A stretch of 64,000 nucleotides of DNA, from NCBI GenBank assembly GCA_029261035.1, contig JAJDCD010000023.1, positions 491,126 through 555,125 on the forward strand, given 5' to 3'. Below, one piece after another: positions 18,135 to 26,183 of the stretch. The DNA comes from Candidatus Omnitrophota bacterium. GTDB lineage: Bacteria; Omnitrophota; Omnitrophia; Omnitrophales; JACROU01. Under the pieces are notes generated by a model. The model saw only the letters and a program-made list of their open reading frames with translations. It ran no database searches and was not told where the DNA came from. The stretch's first letter is position 1, and every line of letters starts with the position of its first letter. A program made the position numbers and the translations under genes.

Positions 18135-18686
18135 ATGGAAGATATCAAAGAAACTACAGTTAGAGATGCTGCGAATGGAGATGAGCGAGCTTTCCAGGAA
18201 ATCTATCTCCATTTCTCAACATTTGTTTTTAGTATTTCAGTTAGAATGATGCGGAATCATACGGATGCGGAAGAAGTAACTCAGGAGGTGTTTGTTCAGG
18301 TCTATAAGAGTTTAAAAAAGTTTCGATTTCAATCCTCTTTAAAGACTTGGGTTTATCGTATTACTGTAAATACCGTTATTAATTACTGTAAAAAATACAA
18401 CAAGGAAAGAAGTCGAACAGAAGGTTATGACGAAACGATGAATGTACAGGGGGTTGCTCCAGAAATGGAACAGAAGTCTTATAAAGAAGAACAAGAATTT
18501 AAAGTTAAAAAAATTTTAGAGCTATTAAGTTCTGATCAACGAGCTATTGTGATTTTAAGAGAAATTGAAGGCATGGATTACAGAGAGATTGCAGAAACTC
18601 TTGATATTAACTTAAACACAGTAAGAAGCCGTTTGAAACGAGCGCGAGAAAAAATGATGCAGTATGTTAAGAAGGGGGTGATCTAG
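18135..18686 (+). CDS. ECF-type RNA polymerase sigma factor (RpoE-like)
   Basis: 183-aa ECF sigma factor. Region 2 is recognised by AFQEIYLHFSTFVFSISVRMM, NHTDAEEVTQEVF and SLKTWVYRITVNTVINYCKK; region 4 by LSSDQRAIVILREIEGMDYREIAETLDINLNTVRSRLKRAREKM, a typical helix-turn-helix. It directs transcription of a specific regulon once the anti-sigma releases it. The ATG at 18135 is preferred over GTG at 18126, since GTGAG just upstream can serve as ribosome site. Its stop codon is immediately followed by the ATG of the anti-sigma gene. Confidence 0.9.
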   Translation: MEDIKETTVRDAANGDERAFQEIYLHFSTFVFSISVRMMRNHTDAEEVTQEVFVQVYKSLKKFRFQSSLKTWVYRITVNTVINYCKKYNKERSRTEGYDETMNVQGVAPEMEQKSYKEEQEFKVKKILELLSSDQRAIVILREIEGMDYREIAETLDINLNTVRSRLKRAREKMMQYVKKGVI

Positions 18687-19163
18687 ATGAAATGTCGAAT
18701 AATGAAAGAAAAGATGATGATGGGTTATTTGGAGGATCGTGCTGAGAAAGAAAATTTTTTAGAAATAGAACATCATTTAAAGGAGTGTTCAGATTGTCGT
18801 ATATTTGAGGATGAACTGAATCGAAATACGGTAACTCCATTTGGTTCTCTAGATCCAATTCAGCCGCCTAAAGAGCTTTGGGGAAAGGTTCAGAGTGAAA
18901 TTAGAGAGTTAAACCAGAAGCGGAGCTTACCTCAAGAAGGTTTGATCGAAAGAATACGAACTAGTATATCGATTAGAAGACTTTCTTATGGTATTCCAGC
19001 GTTGGTAGCTGCTTTGCTTTTATTAACTGTTTTTCCAAGAACCCCTGTTAATGTCAATGTTCAAACAGAACAATACATTGCTGAGGCTTTAGGGGTAACG
19101 AATGGAACAGGGGATTTTGAGAGTCTCAATTTTGACACAGAAGTAGAATTCTTTTTTATGTAG
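18687..19163 (+). CDS. Zinc-finger anti-sigma factor
   Basis: 158-aa single-pass membrane protein. The N-terminal anti-sigma domain has the HxxxCxxC zinc motif HHLKECSDC (about residues 29-37) preceded by a conserved Cys in MKCRIM. A membrane helix lies at about 105-122 (YGIPALVAALLLLTVFP). The short periplasmic tail is acidic. It should bind the sigma factor encoded directly upstream at the inner membrane and release it on envelope signals. It starts at the base after the sigma stop, so the two are translationally coupled. Confidence 0.88.
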   Translation: MKCRIMKEKMMMGYLEDRAEKENFLEIEHHLKECSDCRIFEDELNRNTVTPFGSLDPIQPPKELWGKVQSEIRELNQKRSLPQEGLIERIRTSISIRRLSYGIPALVAALLLLTVFPRTPVNVNVQTEQYIAEALGVTNGTGDFESLNFDTEVEFFFM

Positions 19164-19210
19164 AGGAACTTTTTGCACTATTAGATTGTCTAATAGAATA
19201 GAGGGGGAAA

Positions 19211-19690
19211 ATGATGAGCAATAAACTTACAGCGATAGCGTTGGCATTTTTGTTGATACCTGTACTTGCCATCCTACCAAGCAGTGCTGCATTGGCATTC
19301 AGTGATGGAGGAGGGGCTTGTTATGGGGAGTTTGGAAAAGAGAAGAGGAAAATGGCGGATAAAATTATTAATGAGTTAGACCTGTCTAAAGAACAAATGG
19401 CAGCCATTGAAGAGCATAAGAAAATCCATCGAGCTAAAAAAGATGCTCTTTATAAAGAGTTACGAGAAAAGAAACAAGCGCTTCGAGAAGCGATGCATGC
19501 TGAAGAAATTGATCTCCAAAAAACAGATCAATTAATTGATGAGATTACTGCATTAAACAAAGAAAAGATGAAGAGCCGAGTTGCTTCGGTTTTGTCTCTT
19601 AAGAAGATTTTAACCCTCGGCCAACTGAAGGAGTTGCGAGAAAAGAAACAGGAAATGAAGAAGAAGTTTTTGAAAAATAATAATAAATAA
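19211..19690 (+). CDS. Spy/CpxP-like periplasmic protein 1
   Basis: 159-aa protein with signal peptide (to about residue 29, ending AALAF). The mature part is almost all charged helix: INELDLSKEQMAAIEE and KILTLGQLKELREK are LTxxQ-type motifs at either end, with KKDALYKELREKKQALREAM between. This is the Spy/CpxP/ZraP layout of ATP-independent periplasmic chaperones and metal or envelope-stress sensors. Sitting right behind an ECF sigma/anti-sigma pair, it is likely a target and feedback partner of that system, as CpxP and ZraP are for their regulators (inference). Ribosome site GAGGGG. Confidence 0.8.
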   Translation: MMSNKLTAIALAFLLIPVLAILPSSAALAFSDGGGACYGEFGKEKRKMADKIINELDLSKEQMAAIEEHKKIHRAKKDALYKELREKKQALREAMHAEEIDLQKTDQLIDEITALNKEKMKSRVASVLSLKKILTLGQLKELREKKQEMKKKFLKNNNK

Positions 19691-19703
19691 AAGGAGAATT
19701 AAA

Positions 19704-20213
19704 ATGAAAAGTAAAAAATTAAGCGCAGCATTTGTAATTGCAATTCTTACTATTTTTGCTACAGCATCTATAACCCCTCAGGCATTTGCCGATCAGGGAA
19801 AGAGCAAATGTAGCTTAAAGGCAGGGTGTAAGTACTCTTCGGATAAAGGTAGAGAGGGTAATTTAAGCTGTAAAGTCTTTAAGAAAGCGCATTTCTTAAA
19901 AGAGAATCAAGCAGAAATTGGATTAAGTGATGAGCAGGTGGATCAAATTATAGATATCAAATTTGCTTTGAAAAAAGATTTGGTTATGAAAAAAGCAGAA
20001 ATTGAAGTCGTTAAGCTAGATATCAAGCGCAGTGTTTATGAAAGAACAGTTGATGTTGAAGCAGTTAATGACTTGATTGATCAAAAGTATGCTATTAAGA
20101 GTGAGAAGTCTAAAGCTACCGTTCAAGCTTTGGCAGATATTAAAAACATTCTTACAGACGACCAATATGAAGCGATGAAGAGCATCTGGAAGAATAAGAA
20201 GTCTAAGAAATAG
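19704..20213 (+). CDS. Spy/CpxP-like periplasmic protein 2
   Basis: 169-aa protein with signal peptide (ending PQAFADQ). Mature region: a short Cys-containing segment (KCSLKAGCKYSS, then LSCK), then a helical hairpin with IGLSDEQVDQIIDIK and NILTDDQYEAM, the LTxxQ-like motifs. It resembles the preceding protein in plan but is diverged and has three extra Cys that could bind metal or form disulfides. Ribosome site AAAGGAG. It is the last gene of the five-gene operon and is followed by a strong terminator 29 bp downstream. Confidence 0.78.
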   Translation: MKSKKLSAAFVIAILTIFATASITPQAFADQGKSKCSLKAGCKYSSDKGREGNLSCKVFKKAHFLKENQAEIGLSDEQVDQIIDIKFALKKDLVMKKAEIEVVKLDIKRSVYERTVDVEAVNDLIDQKYAIKSEKSKATVQALADIKNILTDDQYEAMKSIWKNKKSKK

Positions 20214-20242
20214 TTTGTGGTAGAACAAGCTCTGTTTAAAAA

Positions 20243-20278
20243 GGCGTTACTGTTATAATACAGTAACGCCTTTTTTTT
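20243..20278 (+). terminator. Strong terminator with TATAAT loop
   Basis: Perfect 11-bp stem GGCGTTACTGT/ACAGTAACGCC followed by eight T. The loop and its flank read TGTTATAAT, an exact extended -10 sequence (TGnTATAAT). The nitroreductase gene starts 19 bp after the T-run. An almost identical hairpin occurs at 29625. Confidence 0.9.
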
Positions 20279-20296
20279 ATTTAGTTTGGAGGATGT

Positions 20297-20884
20297 ATGT
20301 CTAATATTAATGAAGTAAGAAAGCCAGAGCATCAGATCGACACTCTGTTTTATGAACGATGGTCTCCTAGAGCAATGACTGGAGAAGAGATTTCTAACGA
20401 AACTCTAAATCAGCTTTTCGAGGCAGCTCGATGGGCCCCTTCTTGTTTTAACGAGCAGCCTTGGAATTTTTTATATGCTAAGAAAGATTCTGAGGACTGG
20501 GGATTATTCTTAAAAATTCTTGTAGAGGTGAATCAGCTTTGGGCTAAAAATGCTTCTGTTTTGATAGCCTGTATTTCCAAAAAGACGTTTACTAGAAATG
20601 GCAAGCCGAATGGAACTCACAGCTTTGATGCGGGAGCTGCGTGGCAAAACTTAGCTTTGCAGGCGTATTCATTGGGATGGTCGGCTCATGGCATGGCAGG
20701 GGTGGATTACAAAAAAGGAAAGGTGGATTTAAAAATCCCGGAAGATTATCAATTGGAAATGATGATTGCTGTTGGTAAACAAGCAGAGGTTTCTATATTA
20801 CCTGAGGATTTTAAGAAAAAAGAATGGCCTCCAAGCGGAAGAAAATCAATTAATGACTTTGTTCAAAAGGGACAGTGGAAATAG
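20297..20884 (+). CDS. Nitroreductase family protein
   Basis: 195-aa FMN-dependent nitroreductase-fold protein. RWSPRAMTGEEIS near the N-terminus is the typical substrate/FMN loop, followed by LFEAARWAPSCFNEQPWNFLY (FMN site) and, in the second half, DAGAAWQNLALQAYSLGW and MMIAVGKQ. Such enzymes reduce nitro compounds, quinones or other electrophiles with NAD(P)H. Length is normal. The next gene begins one base after its stop, so they form an operon. The start has a GGAGG ribosome site. Confidence 0.88.
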   Translation: MSNINEVRKPEHQIDTLFYERWSPRAMTGEEISNETLNQLFEAARWAPSCFNEQPWNFLYAKKDSEDWGLFLKILVEVNQLWAKNASVLIACISKKTFTRNGKPNGTHSFDAGAAWQNLALQAYSLGWSAHGMAGVDYKKGKVDLKIPEDYQLEMMIAVGKQAEVSILPEDFKKKEWPPSGRKSINDFVQKGQWK

Positions 20885-20885
20885 A

Positions 20886-21758
20886 ATGGCCTCTATAAAC
20901 AAAAAAAGAAAAGAAAATATCGAAGGTAATTTCTTTGTGGATGAAACATGCATTAATTGCGACACTTGTCGTTGGGTTTCTCCGAAAGTCTTTAAAGAAG
21001 AGGGTGGGCAGTCTTCTGTTTATTTTCAGCCCCAAACGGATGAAGAAAAGATAAGTGCGCTTCAGGCTTTATTGGCTTGTCCCACTTCTTCGATAGGCAC
21101 AAAAGATAAATTGCCTGAAATGAAAGAGGCGCTTCACTCCTTTCCTCTTCTTGTAGAGGATAATGTTTTTCATTGTGGGTTTCATTCCGAACAGTCTTTT
21201 GGAGCGGCGAGTTATTTTATTCAAAGAGAAGAGGGGAATGTTCTTATTGATTCTCCTAAGTTTGTTAAACCTCTAGTAAAGCAATTGGAAAAGCTGGGAG
21301 GTATTCGGTATCTTTATTTGACTCATAAGGACGATGTGGCAGACCACCAACTGTTTCATGAGCACTTTGGATGCGAGCGGATTCTCCATAAGGACGATGT
21401 TGGACAAGATACGCGGATGATAGAGACTCAACTCGAGGGATTGGAACCGTATAAATTAAGTGAAGATATAATCATTATTCCTGTACCTGGCCATACGAAG
21501 GGCAGCAGCATTTTACTTTATAAAGATAAGTTTCTATTTACGGGAGACCATTTGGCGTATTCAGATAGCCGCCAGCAGCTAGTGGCTTTTAAAGGAGCTT
21601 GTTGGTACTCTTGGGCTGAACAAGAAAAGTCGATGGAAAATTTAGAAAACTATGCTTTCGAGTGGATTTTGCCTGGTCACGGAAGAAGATACCACGCAAA
21701 TAAAATCCAAATGAAGAAAGACCTACAACACTGTATCCAATGGATGAAAAACACCTAA
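20886..21758 (+). CDS. Ferredoxin-domain fused to MBL-fold hydrolase
   Basis: 290-aa fusion. Residues 15-75 are ferredoxin-like: CINCDTC, a third Cys in ACPTSSIG, and the WVSPKVF spacing seen in single-cluster ferredoxins. From about residue 85 a metallo-beta-lactamase domain follows: GAASYFIQREEGNVLIDSP, LTHKDDVADH at the usual HxHxDH position, VPGHTKGSS, FTGDHL and PGHGRRYH. The first metal motif reads HxxDDVADH, so one His ligand is missing or replaced. The start at 20886 is chosen because it follows the nitroreductase stop by one base; the longer frame lies inside that gene. Redox function with the nitroreductase is likely but unproven. Confidence 0.8.
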   Translation: MASINKKRKENIEGNFFVDETCINCDTCRWVSPKVFKEEGGQSSVYFQPQTDEEKISALQALLACPTSSIGTKDKLPEMKEALHSFPLLVEDNVFHCGFHSEQSFGAASYFIQREEGNVLIDSPKFVKPLVKQLEKLGGIRYLYLTHKDDVADHQLFHEHFGCERILHKDDVGQDTRMIETQLEGLEPYKLSEDIIIIPVPGHTKGSSILLYKDKFLFTGDHLAYSDSRQQLVAFKGACWYSWAEQEKSMENLENYAFEWILPGHGRRYHANKIQMKKDLQHCIQWMKNT

Positions 21759-21846
21759 AACAAGAGTTTTTTCTAAAACCTAGCCTATTCATCTAAATAA
21801 ATAGAATGTTATCTATAAATAAGGTTTTGTTATGGGATGTTTACCC

Positions 21847-21937
21847 TATAATGCATGGGTTACTATTCCGATTGATTTGATCTTATAAAAGAGCCAAGGG
21901 GGGGTAACAGCTTTTGTTGGACTTGGCGCTTTTAGGA
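21847..21937 (+). promoter_or_regulatory. Leader region of second desaturase gene
   Basis: A perfect TATAAT at 21847-21852 has no good -35 at normal distance. Downstream, GCCAAG (21893-21898) can pair with CTTGGC (21932-21937) around a G-rich loop, followed by GCTTTT. It could be a leader hairpin or a weak terminator before the gene at 21967. Confidence 0.35.
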
Positions 21938-21966
21938 AGTGTAACGTTATTTCTTGGAGAAAGAAC

Positions 21967-22821
21967 ATGCTTAAATATACACCCCCCAAACGTTGTACCC
22001 GATGGATGGCGACCATTTTCATGCCTCTTATTGCCCTTATTGGAATCATTGGGACGCCCTTTTATATTTATCACAATGGATTAGCCCTTTCTGAGCTTGC
22101 GCTCTTCTTATTCTATTTATTAGCAACTAGCCTTGCTATCACAGCAGGATATCATCGCTTCTTTTCTCATGCGACATTTAAAACAAATTCATTTGTTCGT
22201 TTCTTACTTTTATTCTTTGGGGCAGCTACTTTTCAGAAGTCAGCACTTCGTTGGGCTTCGCAGCATCGACAGCATCATCAGTTTACTGATACCGAGTTAG
22301 ATCCGCACAGTAGCGCAAGAGGGCTTTTTTATTGTCATGTGGGGTGGATTATGTTTTATAAACATGATGTTAATTTTGGTAATGTGAAAGATTTGTCTAG
22401 TAATAAGATGATTATGCATCAGCACGAAAATTATGATTTGTGGTCTATTACATCAGGGCTGATTCTTCCAATGGCGATAGGCTTTTTGATAGGGCATCCA
22501 TTAGGTGCTTTTATTATGTCTTTTTGTTTGAGAGTAACAATGATTTTGAATATGGCATTCTTTATTAATTCCAGTGCGCATATGATCGGCAAGAAAACAT
22601 TTGACCCAGATGCATCTGCTGGAGATAACTGGTTTTGGTCTCTGTTAACAAATGGAGAAGGCTATCATAATTACCATCATAAATTCCCAAACGACTATCG
22701 TAGCGGTCATCTCATACATCATTGGGATCCAAGCAAATGGTTTATTTTTCTTTTATCTAAAGTAGGTTTAGCTTGGGATTTAAAACGAACCTCTAATCCA
22801 ACGCCTGCAGTTCTCTCTTGA
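21967..22821 (+). CDS. Fatty acid desaturase (short paralogue)
   Basis: 284-aa membrane di-iron desaturase with His boxes HRFFSH (about residues 60-65), HRQHH (about 97-101) and HNYHH (about 234-238). It aligns along its whole length with the first desaturase (13700-14869) but lacks that protein's C-terminal coiled coil. Both keep DPSKWFI near the end of the catalytic part. Two diverged copies suggest different acyl positions or different growth conditions (inference). Ribosome site TTGGAGAAAG. A terminator follows directly. Confidence 0.92.
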   Translation: MLKYTPPKRCTRWMATIFMPLIALIGIIGTPFYIYHNGLALSELALFLFYLLATSLAITAGYHRFFSHATFKTNSFVRFLLLFFGAATFQKSALRWASQHRQHHQFTDTELDPHSSARGLFYCHVGWIMFYKHDVNFGNVKDLSSNKMIMHQHENYDLWSITSGLILPMAIGFLIGHPLGAFIMSFCLRVTMILNMAFFINSSAHMIGKKTFDPDASAGDNWFWSLLTNGEGYHNYHHKFPNDYRSGHLIHHWDPSKWFIFLLSKVGLAWDLKRTSNPTPAVLS

Positions 22822-22825
22822 AAGA

Positions 22826-22850
22826 AACAGTGACGCAAGTCACTGTTTTT
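22826..22850 (+). terminator. Rho-independent terminator after second desaturase
   Basis: The 9-bp stem AACAGTGAC/GTCACTGTT with loop GCAA, then TTTTT. It begins 5 bp after the desaturase stop. Confidence 0.85.
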
Positions 22851-22981
22851 AACCCTTTCTTCATATAATCTACGACATTGGAGTTTACTACAAAAATCTG
22901 TTTTAGATTTTAAGAGTAAATTCGCACATCACAGAAACTTTAAAAAGTTTATTTTCCAACAGAAAAAAAGGTGATTTATTT

Positions 22982-24796
22982 ATGAAGCATTCACACTCCT
23001 TTCACATTCCTGTTATGGGGACAGGTTTTACTATAGATACCCCTTTTAAAGTAGCTCGTTTTGGAATTTCTTCTGTTGTCTCTTTGGTAGATGATCGACT
23101 CATGGAAAAAGTGCGTAAGTACTATTGTGATGTTATTAAAGAAGATTTTGTTCCCGTTTTGGATCAAGAAGAAGATGCTAGAGCAAAAAGAATTACAGAA
23201 TATTTAAATATGTTGGACCGTGTTACTGATGCCCAGTTTGAAGTATTGAAAAATTCCCCCTTTGAAGAAGGTTCTGAAATTAACAAGTATTTTGATTTGT
23301 TGGATGAAGGCCATCCTTTGAAAAAAATGTATGTAGAAATGATTTCACTCAAAGAAGGGGAAGGTAAGAAAGTTTTACAAGAAGAACTCAGAGGCCAAAT
23401 GGTACGTGGGAGTATTGATGTTAATATTTTGACCAAACAACAACGAGAAATGTATAAGAATGGAGAAAAGCTTCCTCTGGAGAACTCGGATACATTTTCA
23501 GCATTGAGAGGTTTTGTTCATAGTAACTTGACGTCATCCATTATCTTTTCCGCGGGACTCAACCCCCATTTATACAGTTATGTTGAAAACTTTGATGAAT
23601 TTTACCCAGATGATAACGGAGAAGTGAGGAAGAAAATTATTTTAAAAGTAAGTGATTTGAGATCAGCTGTGATTCAAGGGAAGATTTTTGCAAAGAAAGG
23701 ATTGTGGCCTTCAGAGTTTCGAATTGAGTCGGGTTTAAATTGTGGCGGCCATGCTTTTCCGACACAGGGGCTTTTGTTGGGACCTATTTTAGAAGAGTTT
23801 AGAAAGCAGAAAGCTGAGATCAAAGAAAATCTGTGGGATTTATGTCAAAAGGGTCTGGAGAAGAGAAATAAGAATAGTTTTTCAAATTTTCCTGAATTAA
23901 GAATTACAGTACAGGGAGGGATTGGAGCGAGTGGAGAAGATGAATTTTTGAGAAAATATTATAAGTTAGATGGGACGGGTTGGGGCTCTCCTTTTCTTCT
24001 TGTTCCGGAAGCGACGAGTATCGATGAGGATACTTTGAAGAAGCTGGCAGAGGCTGATGATCAAGATATTCGTTTAACTCAAGCATCTCCTTTTGGAGTG
24101 CCCTACTATAGCCTCATGAATTCTAAAAGTAATGAAGTGCGATTAAAGAAAATTAAAGAAGGAAAGCCTGGAAGCCCTTGTATTACGAAAGCTTTAACTT
24201 TTAGCAAGGAATTTTCTAAAGAGCCGCTTTGTGTTTCTTCCTCTCAATATCAACAAAAGAAAATAGATCAATTAAAAACTCAGGATTTGAGCGAGGAAGA
24301 ATTTTCCAGGCAATATGAGCAGGTCGTTGAAAAAGAATGTATTTGTCATAATCTGGGAGGGAGTATTTTAGAAAAATTTCATTCTGAGGAGGTGCGGGAA
24401 CCTCGTCCTGCTGCAATATGTCCCGGGCCTAATCTTGCTTTCTTTTCTACGACATACTCCTTAAGGGAAATGGTGGATCATATTTACGGAAGGGTAAATT
24501 TGTTTCAGCTTAAAAAGCCAAGGCCTCATGTGTTTATTAACGAATTAAAACTATATGTTAATTATTTAAAAAACAGTCTTTCCAAGGCAGTACTTTCTCC
24601 AACGAAAAAAGAAAAAAGTTATTTTATTGAATTTAAACAGAACTTGTTGAACGGAATTGATTATTATCAAAAAATATCAAACCAATTTTTAAAAGAATCA
24701 AAAGAAGCAAAAGGGCATTTTTTGGAACAGTTAGCCAGCTTGAAAAAAGAAATTGTGAGCTTTGAAGCTTCTTATAAAGGGGCGTTTGAAAGTTGA
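22982..24796 (+). CDS. Conserved 604-aa protein, possible FMN-dependent TIM-barrel enzyme
   Basis: Function not established. The start HSFHIPVMGTGFTIDTP, with KVARFGISSVVSLVDD, looks like a family-wide conserved opening. In the middle, SGLNCGGHAFPTQ (about residue 250) and ITVQGGIGASGEDEFL (about 305) resemble the GGH and GGI motifs of nitronate monooxygenase/PfaD-type FMN barrels, followed by GTGWGSPFLLVPEATSID. The C-terminal third carries several Cys (SPCITK, EPLCVSS, CICHNLGG, AICPGPN), which could hold an Fe-S cluster or zinc. The barrel assignment is an inference from short motifs. It is followed within 8 bp by the acyltransferase gene, so a lipid-related role is possible. Confidence 0.55.
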   Translation: MKHSHSFHIPVMGTGFTIDTPFKVARFGISSVVSLVDDRLMEKVRKYYCDVIKEDFVPVLDQEEDARAKRITEYLNMLDRVTDAQFEVLKNSPFEEGSEINKYFDLLDEGHPLKKMYVEMISLKEGEGKKVLQEELRGQMVRGSIDVNILTKQQREMYKNGEKLPLENSDTFSALRGFVHSNLTSSIIFSAGLNPHLYSYVENFDEFYPDDNGEVRKKIILKVSDLRSAVIQGKIFAKKGLWPSEFRIESGLNCGGHAFPTQGLLLGPILEEFRKQKAEIKENLWDLCQKGLEKRNKNSFSNFPELRITVQGGIGASGEDEFLRKYYKLDGTGWGSPFLLVPEATSIDEDTLKKLAEADDQDIRLTQASPFGVPYYSLMNSKSNEVRLKKIKEGKPGSPCITKALTFSKEFSKEPLCVSSSQYQQKKIDQLKTQDLSEEEFSRQYEQVVEKECICHNLGGSILEKFHSEEVREPRPAAICPGPNLAFFSTTYSLREMVDHIYGRVNLFQLKKPRPHVFINELKLYVNYLKNSLSKAVLSPTKKEKSYFIEFKQNLLNGIDYYQKISNQFLKESKEAKGHFLEQLASLKKEIVSFEASYKGAFES

Positions 24797-24803
24797 GGAT
24801 GTT

Positions 24804-25567
24804 ATGAACAAAGTAGTGCTTTCTCTTGGCGTTTGGATCGGCGTAGGGGTTCTGACGTTTCTTTTGTGGGTTTTTTCATTGATCAGTGTTTTGATTTTTG
24901 GATTGTGGGACCGGGATGGTCGTATTACACATAATGTGGCTCGTGCGTGGTCGTGGGCTGTTGTGAAAATGAATCCGTTGTGGAATTTAAAAATTGAAGG
25001 TTTGGAACATTTAGACAAAAAGCATCATTATGTGTTTGTTTCTAATCATCAAAGTATGGCTGATATCGTTCTTCTGCCGCACCTTTCTGTTCCTTATAAG
25101 TGTTTTAGCAAGTCGAGTCTTTATAAAATTCCTTTTTTTGGTTGGAGTTTAAGTTTACATCGACATATTAAATTACTTAGAGGGTCCTTGCGCAGCATCG
25201 CTAAATCGATGCAAGAAGCTAAAAGTTGGATTAAGAAAAAATGTCGGTCGTATTTTTTGTGGAAGGAACAAGGAGTCGGACTGGAAGTTTGGGGGAATTT
25301 AAAGGAGGAGCATTTAAATTAGCGATTCAAACTAAAACTCCGATTATCCCTTTAGTTATGATTGGTACTCGAGATGCTATACCTCGAGGAAGTTGGTTGT
25401 TTCGAAAAAAAGTCAAAGGCAAACTGCTTGTTCTTCCTGCTATAGAGACGTCTTCCTATAGTTTGAAAGATTCAGAACTTGTGAAGCAACGCGTGTTTGA
25501 CTCAATTAACAAAGAGTTGAATGCTAGAAATATAGATTCAGACTCTGCTCAGGTTGTAGCTGCTTGA
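24804..25567 (+). pseudogene. plsC: 1-acyl-sn-glycerol-3-phosphate acyltransferase (PlsC), split by a -1 frameshift
   Basis: The N-terminal part (24804-25322 frame) has a membrane helix and the acyltransferase motif SNHQSMAD. The C-terminal part (25241-25567 frame) has VEGTRSRTG, the FPEGTRS-type motif III, then TPIIPLVMIG. Together they make one normal PlsC of about 250 residues that transfers an acyl chain to lysophosphatidate. The frames join by a -1 shift at the six-A run 25236-25241; a seventh A would restore the frame. The cause may be a sequencing or assembly indel, a true mutation or slippage. The ATG at 24804 has GAGGAT upstream and follows the 604-aa gene by 7 bp. Confidence 0.82.
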
Positions 25568-25650
25568 AACACAGAAGAATTAACAGGAATCCAATACTAA
25601 GGACTCTAGTTATTAAGCCCTTATAGTTTTTTATAAAAAGGAGTACTCAA

Positions 25651-26139
25651 ATGAAAAATCTTTCCAAGGAAAGCATTACAGCTTATTTTGAAACAGATCA
25701 TGATCGATTAGAAAACATATTTCAAAAATTTCAGCAAGACAAAAGAACAGATTTTGCAAAAGCTAAAGATTCTTTTAGAAAATTCAAGCAGGGGCTTCGT
25801 AGACATATTCAGTGGGAGGAGAAAATTCTTTTCCCTCTATTTGAATTAAAGACGGGAATGAGAGAACAAGGCCCAACGTCTGTAATGAAAATGGAACATC
25901 AGAAAATTGAGCAAGAGTTGGAAGCGGTTCATGGTAAAGTTCGTGTTGGGGATCCTGATTCTGATGAAGAAGAAAAACAACTTCTTCAGACTTTAGCTCA
26001 ACATAATGAGAAAGAGGAAAATGTTCTTTATCCCATGATTGATCGATTAGTAGATGATGAGGAGCGAAAGGATATTTTTCTTCAAATGGAAAAGGTTCCT
26101 GTCCACGATGGTAGTCCTTGTTGTTGCACTTCGGATTAA
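25651..26139 (+). CDS. Hemerythrin HHE-domain protein
   Basis: 162-aa four-helix protein with the hemerythrin-like pattern of His and Glu ligands: ETDHDRLE (about residue 17), LRRHIQWEEKILFP (about 50), MEHQKIEQEL (about 82) and LAQHNEKEENVLYP (about 116). It should bind a di-iron centre and may sense or store O2 or NO, or protect iron-sulfur proteins. The C-terminal tail SPCCCTSD adds three consecutive Cys, possibly for metal. It has its own ribosome site (AAAAGGAG). The downstream aquaporin is on the opposite strand, 44 bp away. Confidence 0.85.
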   Translation: MKNLSKESITAYFETDHDRLENIFQKFQQDKRTDFAKAKDSFRKFKQGLRRHIQWEEKILFPLFELKTGMREQGPTSVMKMEHQKIEQELEAVHGKVRVGDPDSDEEEKQLLQTLAQHNEKEENVLYPMIDRLVDDEERKDIFLQMEKVPVHDGSPCCCTSD

Positions 26140-26183
26140 CTTGGGATGTAAAATGAGCGACTGACAGCTTCGATTAAAAAATA

